Positions 16,170-27,036 of a stretch of 64,000 nt of DNA are shown piece after piece. The translations under genes were made by a program, and so were the position numbers. The first letter of the stretch is position 1. Each line of letters opens with the position of its first letter. The notes beneath the pieces were generated by a model that saw nothing but the letters and a program-made list of their open reading frames with translations, had not been told where the DNA came from and did no database searches. The stretch is from Bradyrhizobium sp. dw_411 (lineage in GTDB: Bacteria; Pseudomonadota; Alphaproteobacteria; Rhizobiales; Xanthobacteraceae), in NCBI RefSeq assembly GCF_018449695.1, contig NZ_JAAVUY010000017.1:62001-126000 (forward strand). Reading direction: 5' to 3'.

Positions 16170-17005
16170 GGCAGCGCTGCGCCGCTGGCGCGGCCCAGCA
16201 CTGCCATCATATCGGCGCGCAGCCTGGCCGCATCTTGGGCACAGAAGCGCGCCATTGCAAACCCATTCCAGCAGGAGATGCCGACCTCGCCACCGAAGGA
16301 TTCGCCCAACTCGCGAATCCGTTCCACCAGGGCCTCATCGCCCGGCGCGATCAGCGCGGTGCCGATAGCGACGCCGCCTTTGGCAATCGCGCCAGCTTTA
16401 AGTTTTTCGCCGATATCGCCGTCGAGCCGGACGGTCTCGGCGAACACCAGCCGGCCGCCGCGCCGCAGCCGCCAACGATCGACGAACTGACCACTCAACA
16501 TCCGCTCCCCCATCGCGGCGCGGCCAAACACCACGATTTCGCACAACAACAACGAGGCACTTTCCGCCAGATCGATATCGATCCGCCGCGACACTTCTGC
16601 GCGATCGAACAGAATGGTTTCCTGCGGCAGCCACGCCAGATGCGATCCCGCCGCGAGTTTCAGCGCGATATTGAGCTGCGAGGGCGCGCCGGAAGCGCGG
16701 TAGACTTTCTCCGCGGCCGCCGTCGTCACCGCCAGACGCGCGCCTTCGCCGGTCGCGATGTCGATGTCAAAACGATCGCCGCCGGCAACGCCCCCGGCGG
16801 TGTTGACGAACACGGCTGAAAGGCCCTCCGCCTCCGGCGAAGGAAAGCGCACGCGCAGCGAGCCGGATTCATGAAGCTCGCGGCGGCGGGTGACGCCCTC
16901 GACCTGATGCACGTCAAAGGCCACCGCGCCCTGGGCCCGGTTGGCGGCGAAAATCGCCGATGTCGCGCTCGTGATATCGGTCCGCATCGTCCCCCAAACG
17001 CTCAT
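16151..17005 (-). CDS. ureD: Urease accessory protein UreD (UreH)
   Basis: A 284-residue scaffold protein that binds apo-urease and, with UreF and UreG, channels nickel into the active site. Family segments are LRVRFPSPEAEGLSAVFVNT, AGGVAGGDRFDIDI, LAWLPQETILFDRAEVSRRI and LLLCEIVVFGRAAMGE. The ATG at 17005 is used; the ATG at 16987 is also possible. The end is marked by an exact 18-bp tandem duplication. It is 45 bp after urtE, joining the urea transporter and urease genes. Confidence 0.94.
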   Translation of the reverse strand: MSVWGTMRTDITSATSAIFAANRAQGAVAFDVHQVEGVTRRRELHESGSLRVRFPSPEAEGLSAVFVNTAGGVAGGDRFDIDIATGEGARLAVTTAAAEKVYRASGAPSQLNIALKLAAGSHLAWLPQETILFDRAEVSRRIDIDLAESASLLLCEIVVFGRAAMGERMLSGQFVDRWRLRRGGRLVFAETVRLDGDIGEKLKAGAIAKGGVAIGTALIAPGDEALVERIRELGESFGGEVGISCWNGFAMARFCAQDAARLRADMMAVLGRASGAALPRLWLN

Positions 17006-17050
17006 CAAACCCGCGCAGCCGCGTCACAAAGCCTTACGCTTTACAATACT

Positions 17051-17746
17051 TTACAAGGCCATCTGGCGGCTGATCTCGCTGGGATCGAGCTTGCTGCGGT
17101 CGCAGGCGTATTTCACCGCGCCGCGGTCCATGACGGCGAAATTGTCGCCGAGCTCGCAGGCAAAGTCGAGATATTGTTCGACCAGCACGATCGCGATGGT
17201 GCCAAGACTACGCAGATAAGTGATCGCGCGCCCGATGTCCTTGATGATCGACGGCTGGATGCCTTCGGTCGGCTCGTCGAGCAGCAACAGCTTGGGTCGC
17301 ATCACCAGCGCACGGCCGATCGCGAGTTGCTGCTGCTGACCGCCGGAAAGATCGCCGCCACGACGGCCAAGCATCGATTGCAGCACCGGAAACAGCGAGA
17401 ACACATCGTCCGGAATATTGCGGTCTTGACGCTTCAAGGGACCAAAGCCGGTCTTGAGATTTTCCTCGACCGTCAGCAGCGGAAAAATCTCGCGGCCCTG
17501 CGGCACGAAGCCGATGCCCCGCCGCGCCCGCTCATACGGCTTGAGCCCGGAAATATCGGTGCCGTCGAAGGTGATCGAACCGCTGGCGATCGGATATTGT
17601 CCGACCATCGCGCGTAACAGGCTAGTCTTGCCGACGCCGTTGCGGCCGAGCACGCAGGTCACCTTGCCCGGCTCCGCCGAGATCGAGACGCCGCGCAGCG
17701 CCTGCGCGGCGCCGTAATAGAGGCTGATATCTTTTACATCGAGCAT
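17051..17746 (-). CDS. urtE: Urea ABC transporter ATP-binding protein UrtE
   Basis: A 231-residue LivF-like ATPase: Walker A GRNGVGKTS, signature LSGGQQQQLAIGRAL, Walker B LLLLDEPTEGIQPSII, and the switch His in the region after LVEQYLDFA replaced in the manner of this subgroup. GIQPSII and the closing EISRQMAL are typical of UrtE. With UrtD it drives high-affinity urea import through UrtBC. It starts 3 bp after urtD. Confidence 0.93.
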   Translation of the reverse strand: MLDVKDISLYYGAAQALRGVSISAEPGKVTCVLGRNGVGKTSLLRAMVGQYPIASGSITFDGTDISGLKPYERARRGIGFVPQGREIFPLLTVEENLKTGFGPLKRQDRNIPDDVFSLFPVLQSMLGRRGGDLSGGQQQQLAIGRALVMRPKLLLLDEPTEGIQPSIIKDIGRAITYLRSLGTIAIVLVEQYLDFACELGDNFAVMDRGAVKYACDRSKLDPSEISRQMAL

Positions 17747-17749
17747 CGG

Positions 17750-18511
<762 letters not shown>

Positions 18512-18515
18512 CCGC

Positions 18516-19685
18516 TTACTCCGCCATCTTGGGTTCGCTGACGCCGTCTTCGCGCGCGGCACTTTCGGCGTTCGGCGAAGAGCGCTGCGCCTTCCACGGC
18601 TCCCACCAGGCGTTGAAGGTGCCGACGATACCTTTCGGCAGCAGCAGCGTCACCAGAATGAACAGCGCGCCCAGCATGAACAGCCAATACGGCGCCAGCG
18701 GCCCTGACGTAAACACGGTCTTGGCGTAGTTGACCACCACCGCGCCCAGTGCCGCGCCGATCAGCGTGCCGCGGCCGCCGACCGCGACCCAGATCACCGC
18801 TTCGATGGAATTGCCCGGCGCGAATTCACCGGGATTGATGATGCCGACCTGCGGCACGTAGAGCGCGCCGGCGACACCGGCCATGCAGGCTGACAGCGTG
18901 AACACGAACAGCTTGTAGGTTTCCACACGATAACCAAGGAACCGCGTGCGGGATTCGGCGTCGCGGATCGCGATCAGGACCTTGCCGAGTTTCGAGGTCA
19001 CCACCGCGCGGCACAAAAGGAAGCCGCAGATCAGCGCCAGACAGCTCAGCGCGAACAGTGCCGCGCGCGTGCTTTCCGCCTGCACATTGAAGCCGAGAAT
19101 ATCCTTGAAATCGGTCAGGCCGTTATTGCCGCCGAAGCCGAAATCATTGCGGAAGAATGCCAGCAGCAACGCATAGGTCATCGCCTGGGTGATGATCGAC
19201 AGATAGACGCCGGTGACGCGGGAGCGAAAGGCCAGCCAGCCGAAGCAGAAGGCGAGCAAGCCCGGCACCAGCAGCACCATCAGCGCGGCGAACCAGAAAC
19301 TGTCAAAACCGTACCAGTACCAGGGCAGCTTCGGATAATTCAGGAACACCATGAAGTCAGGCAAAATGGGATTGCCATAGACGCCGCGGCTGCCGATCTG
19401 GCGCATCAGATACATGCCCATGGCATAGCCGCCGAGCGCGAAGAACGCGCCATGGCCGAGCGAGAGAATGCCGCAATAACCCCAGATCAGATCGATCGAG
19501 AGCGCCAGGATGGCGTAGCAGACATATTTGCCGAACAGCGACATCAGATAGGTCGGCACCTGGAACATCGAGCCTGATGGCAACAACAGATTCGACAGCG
19601 GGATCAGAATCCCGACCGCGGCGACCACCAGCAGGAATACGGTCGCGGCGCGATCCAGCGAGCGCGTGAGGACGTGCGGCATCAT
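18516..19685 (-). CDS. urtC: Urea ABC transporter permease UrtC
   Basis: A 389-residue LivM-type permease with about nine to ten transmembrane helices. Family markers include DLIWGYCGILSLGHGAFFAL, GNNGLTDFKDILGF and AVGGRGTLIGAALGA. The insertion around MRQIGSRGVYGNPILPDFMV is typical of UrtC rather than general LivM. Its start overlaps the urtB stop by 4 bp. Confidence 0.94.
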   Translation of the reverse strand: MMPHVLTRSLDRAATVFLLVVAAVGILIPLSNLLLPSGSMFQVPTYLMSLFGKYVCYAILALSIDLIWGYCGILSLGHGAFFALGGYAMGMYLMRQIGSRGVYGNPILPDFMVFLNYPKLPWYWYGFDSFWFAALMVLLVPGLLAFCFGWLAFRSRVTGVYLSIITQAMTYALLLAFFRNDFGFGGNNGLTDFKDILGFNVQAESTRAALFALSCLALICGFLLCRAVVTSKLGKVLIAIRDAESRTRFLGYRVETYKLFVFTLSACMAGVAGALYVPQVGIINPGEFAPGNSIEAVIWVAVGGRGTLIGAALGAVVVNYAKTVFTSGPLAPYWLFMLGALFILVTLLLPKGIVGTFNAWWEPWKAQRSSPNAESAAREDGVSEPKMAE

Positions 19686-21295
19686 GCTTCCACCGCCCGA
19701 CCCTTCAGCGCGAACAGGCCGCGCGGGCGTTTCTGAATGAACAGGATGATGAGCACCAGAATGGCGATCTTGCCAAGCACCGCACCAGCCACCGGCTCCA
19801 GGAACTTGTTGGCGATGCCGAGCGTGAACGCGCCGACCAGCGTGCCCCAGAGATTACCGACACCGCCGAACACCACCACCATAAAGGAATCGATGATGTA
19901 GCTCTGGCCGAGGTTGGGGCTGACATTGTCGATCTGCGACAGCGCCACGCCGGCAATCCCCGCGATGCCCGAGCCAAGCCCGAAGGTCAGCGCATCCACC
20001 CGCGAGGTCGCGATCCCCATCGATGCGGCCATCCGGCGGTTTTGCGTCACCGCGCGCATCTCCAGTCCGAGGGCGGTGTAACGCAGCATCGCCAGCAGGA
20101 TGACGAACACCGCCATCGTGAAGCAGAGAATCCACAGCCGGTTGTAGGTGATGGTGATCTGTCCGAGTTCGAACGCGCCGCTCATCCAGGAGGGATTGCC
20201 GACCTCCTGGTTGGTCGGACCGAACATGGTGCGCACCGCCTGCTGCAGCACCAGCGACAGGCCCCAGGTCGCGAGCAGGGTTTCCAGCGGCCGCCCATAG
20301 AGAAAGCGGATGATGGTGCGCTCGATCACGATGCCGATCGCGCCGGCGACGATAAAGGCCAGCGGCACCGCGATCAGCAACGAATAATCGAACAACCCGG
20401 GATAGCTGGTGCGGATGGTCTGCTGCACCACGAAGGTGACGTAAGCGCCGATCATCACCATCTCGCCATGGGCCATGTTGATGACACCCATCACGCCGAA
20501 GGTGATGGCGAGACCAATCGCGGCGAGCAGCAGCACCGAGCCCAGCGACAGGCCGTACCAGCCGTTCTGGACGATCGACCACAGCGCCAGATTGCTCTGG
20601 ATCGACGACGTCGCATTGGCCGCGGCGCGCACGATCGCCGGCGGCTGATCTGCGGCCAATCCAGTCAGCAGCGCCAGCGCTTCCTGATCGCCCCGCGCCT
20701 TGATGGTCGCAATCGCCTCGAGCTTCTCGGCGTCAGTGGCGTCGGCCTTGAACAGCAAAATCGCCGCGCGGGCTTCGGTAAAGGCCAGCTTGGCACCCTT
20801 GTTGGTTTCCTTCGCCAACGCGCCGTCGATCACCGGCAGCATGGTCTCGTCATGGGTCTTGAACACCGACTGCGCAGCTTGAATCCGCTTGGCGGGATCC
20901 GGCGACAGCAAGGTCAGGCCACCGAGCGCCGCCTCGACGGTGCGACGCAGCCGGTTGTTGAGGCGAACCGCGGCGGCGCTGTCGGGAATGCTCGCGACCG
21001 GCGCGCCGGTCGCGGCATCGATGATCTTGCCGTCGGGCTGGGTGACGTAAACTTTCTTGGTCTCGGGATCGGCCATCAGCCGGCCGTCCTGCAGGGCGCT
21101 GATGATGGGAAAAGCCAACGGATTGCCGCTGGTCGCGATCGCGCCCACGGCCTCGTCCGTATCGGAGAATTCGTCGTTTGCGAACTTGCCGACCGCGTCC
21201 TCGAATGGCCCCGCCATCACCGGCAGCACCGCCGCGAAAATCAGCAAAAGAGCAAAGGGGAGCGCGCGTAGGTTTCTAAGAACTTTTGTTGGCAC
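19682..21295 (-). CDS. urtB: Urea ABC transporter permease UrtB with exported N-terminal domain
   Basis: A 537-residue LivH-type permease. A signal-like segment (about residues 12-28) precedes an extra periplasmic helical domain of about 210 residues, which is normal for UrtB. The membrane part then starts at WYGLSLGSVLLLAAIGLAIT and contains GVMGVINMAHGEMVMIGAYV and GLGSGIAGIAGVALSQIDNV. It pairs with UrtC to form the urea channel. A 95-bp gap with a hairpin separates it from urtA. Confidence 0.94.
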   Translation of the reverse strand: MPTKVLRNLRALPFALLLIFAAVLPVMAGPFEDAVGKFANDEFSDTDEAVGAIATSGNPLAFPIISALQDGRLMADPETKKVYVTQPDGKIIDAATGAPVASIPDSAAAVRLNNRLRRTVEAALGGLTLLSPDPAKRIQAAQSVFKTHDETMLPVIDGALAKETNKGAKLAFTEARAAILLFKADATDAEKLEAIATIKARGDQEALALLTGLAADQPPAIVRAAANATSSIQSNLALWSIVQNGWYGLSLGSVLLLAAIGLAITFGVMGVINMAHGEMVMIGAYVTFVVQQTIRTSYPGLFDYSLLIAVPLAFIVAGAIGIVIERTIIRFLYGRPLETLLATWGLSLVLQQAVRTMFGPTNQEVGNPSWMSGAFELGQITITYNRLWILCFTMAVFVILLAMLRYTALGLEMRAVTQNRRMAASMGIATSRVDALTFGLGSGIAGIAGVALSQIDNVSPNLGQSYIIDSFMVVVFGGVGNLWGTLVGAFTLGIANKFLEPVAGAVLGKIAILVLIILFIQKRPRGLFALKGRAVEA

Positions 21296-21320
21296 TGGAC
21301 GACCCCGGCATGCAGCAGAA

Positions 21321-21347
21321 GGAAGGCGGCGGATATCGCCGCCTTCC
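21321..21347. terminator. Intercistronic hairpin between urtA and urtB
   Basis: A perfect 11-bp stem (21321-21331 with 21337-21347) closes a 5-base loop 26 bases beyond the urtB start. No long T tract follows on the minus strand, so it may be a partial terminator or 3'-end stabiliser that keeps urtA mRNA more abundant than the downstream genes. Two 17-bp direct repeats lie next to it at 21351-21384. Confidence 0.6.
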
Positions 21348-21390
21348 GTTGTTGGTCTGGATTCAGTGTTGGTCTGGATTCAGGACGGAA

Positions 21391-22719
21391 TCAGGAGCCT
21401 TGACCGCCGCACTTGTTGGTCTTGGTGTTGTAGTTGCCGCACTTCTTGCCGACCCAATCGCCGATCAGGTCCTTGGAATCCGGCAGTTCCTTCGACCATG
21501 CATCGCCGGCAACCAGGCCCGGCGTCTTCCACACCACGTCGAACTGGCCATTGGCTTTGATTTCGCCAATGAACACCGGCTTGGTGATGTGGTGGTTCGG
21601 CAGCAATTCCGATGTGCCACCGGTCAGGTTCGCAGTCTTGGTGCCCGGCAGCGCGTCGATCACCTTGTCGGCGTCAACCGACTTGGCCTTTTCGACCGCC
21701 TTCACCCACATGTTGAAACCGATATAGGTGGCTTCCATCGGGTCGTTGGTCGTGCGCTTCGGATTCTTGGTGTAGGCCTGCCATTCCTTGATGAACTTCT
21801 CGTTCGCCGGGGTCTTGATCGACTCGAAGTAGTTCCAGGCGGCGAGATGGCCGAGCAGCGGCTTGGTATCGATGCCGGCGAGTTCTTCTTCACCCACCGA
21901 GAAAGCGACAACCGGAATATCGGTCGCCTTGATGCCCTGGTTGCCGAGTTCCTTGTAGAAGGGAACGTTGGCGTCGCCGTTGATGGTCGAGACCACCGCG
22001 GTCTTCTTGCCGGCCGAGCCGAACTTCTTGATGTCGGCCACGATCGTCTGCCAGTCGGAATGACCGAACGGCGTGTAGTTGATCATGATGTCTTCCTGGG
22101 CGACGCCCTTGGACTTCAGATAGGCTTCCAGGATCTTGTTGGTGGTGCGCGGATAGACGTAGTCGGTGCCGGCCAGCACCCAGCGCTTCACCTTTTCGTC
22201 CTTCATCAGATAGTCGACGGCCGGGATCGCCTGCTGGTTCGGCGCCGCCCCCGTATAGAATACGTTACGCTCGCTCTCTTCGCCTTCGTACTGCACCGGA
22301 TAGAACAGGATCGAGTTCAATTCCTTGAACACCGGCAGCACGGATTTGCGCGACACCGAGGTCCAGCAGCCGAACACCACGGAAACCTTGTCCTTGGTGA
22401 TCAACTCACGGGCCTTTTCCGCGAACAGCGGCCAGTTCGATGCGGGGTCGACAACCACAGCCTCGAGCTTCTTGCCGAGAACGCCGCCCTTCTTGTTCTG
22501 CTCATCGATCATGAACAGCACGGTATCCTTCAGCGTGGTTTCGCTGATGGCCATGGTGCCCGAGAGCGAGTGCAGAACGCCAACCTTGATGGTGTCGTCC
22601 GCCGCTTTGGCAGAGGTAAACGTGGCCAGGCCCAAAACCAGGCCGGCGGTCGCTGCCAGCCAATGACGGCGGCTCAGCGACTTCGCAGTATCGTGAGTTG
22701 ATCGAAATTGAATAAGCAT
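21391..22719 (-). CDS. urtA: Urea ABC transporter substrate-binding protein UrtA
   Basis: A 442-residue periplasmic binding protein with a twin-arginine-like leader (SLSRRHWLAATAG, about residues 14-26; cleavage near AKAADD). The mature start DDTIKVGVLHSLSGTMAISE and the segments VVFGCWTSVSRKSVLPVF and ILFYPVQYEGEESE are characteristic of UrtA/FmdD proteins. It captures urea for UrtBCDE. It is the first gene of the run and lies downstream of a consensus sigma-54 promoter at 22793-22807. Confidence 0.95.
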   Translation of the reverse strand: MLIQFRSTHDTAKSLSRRHWLAATAGLVLGLATFTSAKAADDTIKVGVLHSLSGTMAISETTLKDTVLFMIDEQNKKGGVLGKKLEAVVVDPASNWPLFAEKARELITKDKVSVVFGCWTSVSRKSVLPVFKELNSILFYPVQYEGEESERNVFYTGAAPNQQAIPAVDYLMKDEKVKRWVLAGTDYVYPRTTNKILEAYLKSKGVAQEDIMINYTPFGHSDWQTIVADIKKFGSAGKKTAVVSTINGDANVPFYKELGNQGIKATDIPVVAFSVGEEELAGIDTKPLLGHLAAWNYFESIKTPANEKFIKEWQAYTKNPKRTTNDPMEATYIGFNMWVKAVEKAKSVDADKVIDALPGTKTANLTGGTSELLPNHHITKPVFIGEIKANGQFDVVWKTPGLVAGDAWSKELPDSKDLIGDWVGKKCGNYNTKTNKCGGQGS

Positions 22720-22741
22720 GTGGTGTCATCTCCCTGACGCA

Positions 22742-22755
22742 AGCGTTTAAACGCT
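22742..22755. promoter_or_regulatory. 14-bp palindrome in the urtA leader
   Basis: AGCGTTTAAACGCT is a perfect palindrome located between the predicted sigma-54 start point (about 22781) and the urtA ATG. It could be an operator or a leader hairpin. The function is unknown. Confidence 0.4.
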
Positions 22756-22792
22756 GCGAAACGGCCCCACGGCCGCCTGCGTTAACGGAATC

Positions 22793-22807
22793 GCAAGAAC
22801 CGTGCCA
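22793..22807 (-). promoter_or_regulatory. Sigma-54 promoter for the urt-ure operon
   Basis: On the minus strand the sequence TGGCACGGTTCTTGC matches the sigma-54 consensus TGGCAC-N5-TTGC exactly, with GG at -24 and GC at -12 ten bases apart. Transcription would start near 22781, about 60 bases before urtA. Sigma-54 promoters of nitrogen-scavenging genes are usually activated by NtrC; no perfect NtrC site was found upstream, though an inverted repeat TTTGCCTA/TAGGCAAA lies at 22878-22942. Confidence 0.85.
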
Positions 22808-23277
22808 CGGTGCACTGGTAGCCTAACCATTTGTTTTTGTTTTACAATTCAACGTTGTTGGCGATCGTAATCGCATTTTTGCCTAATATTTAATCTCAAA
22901 AAATGCATTCTTTCCCTGCGATATGTTTGTTTTGTAGGCAAATATGGCGGCACGTCTAAATTTATGGCACAAACTTTTAGCATTCCGGCCGATCCGTTAT
23001 CGCCTGATTTGGCCGCAAATGGAGGCTTTTGCGCCAGTTTTTAACCTCGCGGGGCGACGAAGCACGATTCACCTTGAAAGCGCCGTGTTCGTGTTCCATA
23101 TGAACACAACGCACCCGGGAATCATCGGGTCACTGCGAGCCGCGTGTTCTGAGCCCGTTTAACGGTTTCTGGCTTGCCCCTTCAGCTAACCAAAACCGAC
23201 GCCCCAAACACGCGGGTGTCTCCAAGACACCCCCTCGCGCGCTCCCAGCGATTGATGCCGGGCGCCTGCTTTTTACA
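22808..23277. other. Intergenic control region between urtA and the RNA helicase gene
   Basis: This long AT-rich region between divergent genes has no convincing gene. It holds the activator region for the sigma-54 promoter, including inverted repeat arms at 22878-22885 and 22935-22942, and the long leader of the helicase gene. The leader contains hairpins at 23091-23107 and 23214-23232 (8-bp stem, 3-base loop). Confidence 0.55.
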
Positions 23278-24723
<1,446 letters not shown>

Positions 24724-24747
24724 CGTTCGATCGATCTGGAGATACAA

Positions 24748-25032
24748 ATGGCTAAAGAAGAGCTGATCCAGTTCGAAGGACTGGTGACTGAAATCCTCCC
24801 CGATGCGCGATACCGCGTCCAGCTCGACGCTGGACACGAGATCGTCGCCTACACCGCGGGAAAGATGAAAAAGAACCGGATCAAGACGCTGGCCGGTGAC
24901 CGGGTGACGATCGAGATGTCGCCCTACGATCTGGAAAAAGGCCGGCTGATATTCCGCCACAAGGACGAACGTCCGGGTGGTGGACCGCCGCGCAGTGGTG
25001 CACCGCCGCGCGGCCAGTTCCGCCGCAGGTAA
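24748..25032 (+). CDS. infA: Translation initiation factor IF-1 with C-terminal extension
   Basis: A 94-residue protein whose first 75 residues are the OB-fold of IF-1 (AKEELIQFEGLVTEILPDAR, then GKMKKNRIKTLAGDRVTIEM and SPYDLEKGRLIFRHK). A 20-residue Gly/Pro/Arg-rich tail (ERPGGGPPRSGAPP...) is added; standard IF-1 has about 72 residues. IF-1 occupies the A site of the 30S subunit at initiation. It lies 24 bp after the helicase gene and is probably cotranscribed with it. Confidence 0.94.
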   Translation: MAKEELIQFEGLVTEILPDARYRVQLDAGHEIVAYTAGKMKKNRIKTLAGDRVTIEMSPYDLEKGRLIFRHKDERPGGGPPRSGAPPRGQFRRR

Positions 25033-25141
25033 GGGCGCTCAAAGCCTGCCCTGAAAGCATGCACGACAAGATCGTATCGACGCCCGGTAACAGCCTGCAA
25101 CTGTAGACCGGGCGCCGATCAAAAAATCGTGCACGTCAGGA

Positions 25142-25170
25142 TTGTTTTGGGGACTGGCTTCGCATAATAT
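25142..25170 (+). promoter_or_regulatory. Housekeeping-type promoter before the cold-shock gene
   Basis: TTGTTT (25142-25147) and TAATAT (25165-25170) are spaced by 17 bases. The transcript would have a leader of about 135 bases before the cold-shock protein start, a leader length usual for cspA-type genes. Confidence 0.55.
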
Positions 25171-25313
25171 AGACTATCGATTTTCGGCCGGACGACATTA
25201 GCTATCCACCGGTACAGCCGGTTTAGACGCTGACGACCCTTCCAAAAATTCGATCTCACCAGCCCATGTAAAGTGGGCTTCGACTATATCTATCTTGAGA
25301 AGGGACTACCCCC

Positions 25314-25526
25314 GTGAGCATGGGAACCGTGAAGTGGTTTAACGCGACAAAGGGCTTCGGCTTCATTCAACCGGATGACGGTGGCAACGACGTGTTCGTG
25401 CACATCAGCGCCGTAGAACGCGCCGGACTCGGAACGCTGCGTGAAGGCCAGAAGATCAGCTACGAAATCGTTGCCGATCGTCGCTCTGGCAAGTCTTCGG
25501 CCGACAATCTGCGCGCCGCCGGCTAA
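25314..25526 (+). CDS. Cold-shock protein CspA family
   Basis: A 70-residue single OB-fold protein with both nucleic-acid-binding motifs, KGFGFIQ (RNP1) and VFVHISA (RNP2). It binds single-stranded RNA and melts secondary structure. GTG at 25314 has AGAAGGG 9-10 bases upstream; an ATG two codons later gives MGTVKWFNATK, the usual family start. A terminator follows at 25590-25618. The helicase, IF-1 and Csp genes stand together as a cold-adaptation group. Confidence 0.95.
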   Translation: MSMGTVKWFNATKGFGFIQPDDGGNDVFVHISAVERAGLGTLREGQKISYEIVADRRSGKSSADNLRAAG

Positions 25527-25589
25527 GCGAATTTCGATCCGGCCCGCCAGGCCGGACTTTCGAAATTCGATCCGCATCAAATCAAATAA

Positions 25590-25625
25590 AAAAGGCCGTG
25601 CTAACCGCGCGGCCTTTTGTTTTTG
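25590..25625 (+). terminator. Rho-independent terminator of the cold-shock gene
   Basis: A 9-bp stem (25590-25598 with 25610-25618) is followed by TGTTTTTG. It ends the cold-shock transcript and faces the minus-strand tad genes. Confidence 0.8.
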
Positions 25626-25671
25626 CGTCCTTTTGTTTTCGCGTCTGTTCGCGGACAGCGCGCCGCCGACG

Positions 25672-26343
25672 TCAGGGCGTCGGGCAAGTGTTGGCCGGGA
25701 CGGCGCTCACGGCCGTGTAAGTCAGGCAAGAGAACTGACGCGGCTTTGTATAGGCGCTGTCTTTCAGCGTGATCGCGGTCTTCATCACGTAGCCGACTGC
25801 GGGTGTATAAACGTAGTTCACCTCGCTCAGGATCAGATAAGTTTGTTTAACCAGTAGCCCCGAGGGCACCAAACTTGTGACGACATCATTGGTATTGCGG
25901 CCTGAGGTTACCAGCGTTGCCTGCGTAGCGCCGGCCCCAAAGGTCGCAGCCTTGCTCCATTGAATCGTCGCTTTCTTGTTTATGTCGATATAAATCTGCG
26001 AAATCGTGGCGGTTGCGGGCGGCGCCAAATAGGGCTGAAAAATCGCGATCGCCGAGGTGAACACATTCTGAATATATGAATCGGTAACGTCCGGCGCCGT
26101 CGTTTGAGAAGCCGATGAACTGGAGAGCTGAGACGTCAGATCGGACAGCGTCCGCGCCACCAGCGTTGTCTTGCGATCGACCGCCACACCGGACGAAAGC
26201 TCGATCGTGCCAAAGAACATTACCAGCATGATCGGAACAATGACGGAGAATTCGACGGCCGAATTGCCGCGACAATTCTCAATCAAATCGACGACGACGC
26301 GACGCGCACGAAGCCAGATGCCGGACATTGAAGTCGCCTTCAT
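25672..26343 (-). CDS. TadE/TadG-like pilus assembly protein
   Basis: A 223-residue protein with a basic N-terminus and the TadE-type pseudopilin segment NSAVEFSVIVPIMLVMFFGT (about residues 24-44), where a Glu sits inside the hydrophobic stretch as in type IV pilins. The remainder is extracytoplasmic. The ATG at 26343 is 11 bp after the upstream gene's stop; an open frame to 26460 overlaps that gene. Tad minor pilins of this kind are needed for Flp pilus assembly. Confidence 0.82.
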   Translation of the reverse strand: MKATSMSGIWLRARRVVVDLIENCRGNSAVEFSVIVPIMLVMFFGTIELSSGVAVDRKTTLVARTLSDLTSQLSSSSASQTTAPDVTDSYIQNVFTSAIAIFQPYLAPPATATISQIYIDINKKATIQWSKAATFGAGATQATLVTSGRNTNDVVTSLVPSGLLVKQTYLILSEVNYVYTPAVGYVMKTAITLKDSAYTKPRQFSCLTYTAVSAVPANTCPTP

Positions 26344-26354
26344 CGCGCGGTCCC

Positions 26355-26906
26355 TCAATAAGGCTCGTTCTTGAACGCCGCTGCGGCCACAAGCAGCCGT
26401 TTGCTCGTGCAGTTCGGGGTCGTGATGTTGTAGCCAAGCCCGGTGACGAACAACGGCCATTGATAGGCCAGCTTCACCAGAACGATGTCGCCGGGGCCGC
26501 CAGGGTTGTACTGCAAATTGTTGAAGTTGCAGCTTCCATCGATCAGGGTGCCGACCGCCATCGAGCCGGAAAACGCCGGCCAGCTCTCCACGTCGATGGC
26601 GACGTTGGCGCAGGTGAACAGCGCCGGAATTTGCGGGCAGACGACATTCGTCTGAAACTGCGCCATGGTGGTGTAGCCCGCGGTCTGCGTCTGTCCGGTG
26701 AGGATGGAGCGCGCGGAATTCTGCGTGATGGTTTCAAGCACCTGATTGGCGAAAAACATGATCGCTGTCTCGATAATCGCAAACAGCAGCGCAAAGAACA
26801 TTGGTGCGACCAGGGCGAATTCGACCGCAGCCGACCCGCCGCGGCTACGGCGAAATCGGCGCAAGAGGTTATTGGCGGAGGCGGAGGAATCGGCGGGCGA
26901 CGGCAT
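26355..26906 (-). CDS. TadE-like minor pilin
   Basis: A 183-residue protein with the signature GSAAVEFALVAPMFFALLFA (TadE motif, about residues 24-43), a second hydrophobic extension, and an extracytoplasmic domain with several cysteines (VVCPQIPALFTCANV and PNCTSKR). The ATG at 26906 is preferred to the start at 26921. It is cotranscribed with the TadE/G-like gene downstream and follows cpaB's stop by about 130 bp. Confidence 0.83.
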   Translation of the reverse strand: MPSPADSSASANNLLRRFRRSRGGSAAVEFALVAPMFFALLFAIIETAIMFFANQVLETITQNSARSILTGQTQTAGYTTMAQFQTNVVCPQIPALFTCANVAIDVESWPAFSGSMAVGTLIDGSCNFNNLQYNPGGPGDIVLVKLAYQWPLFVTGLGYNITTPNCTSKRLLVAAAAFKNEPY

Positions 26907-27036
26907 CGTGCAGAACCCCAAATGGCAGAGATGGCCGCCGTCAGTATTAGGAGAGATTCATTGTAGAAAGCTTGCGGCCGGTCAGAACAAACTGCCTGTT
27001 CGCATCAACCGGTCGTTAACCACATCGAACGGCCGA

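Noticed and set aside
22970..22990. Second sigma-54-like site on the plus strand (TGGCACAAACTTTTAGC)
   Set aside because: The -12 GC is not at the right distance, so it does not match the required spacing.
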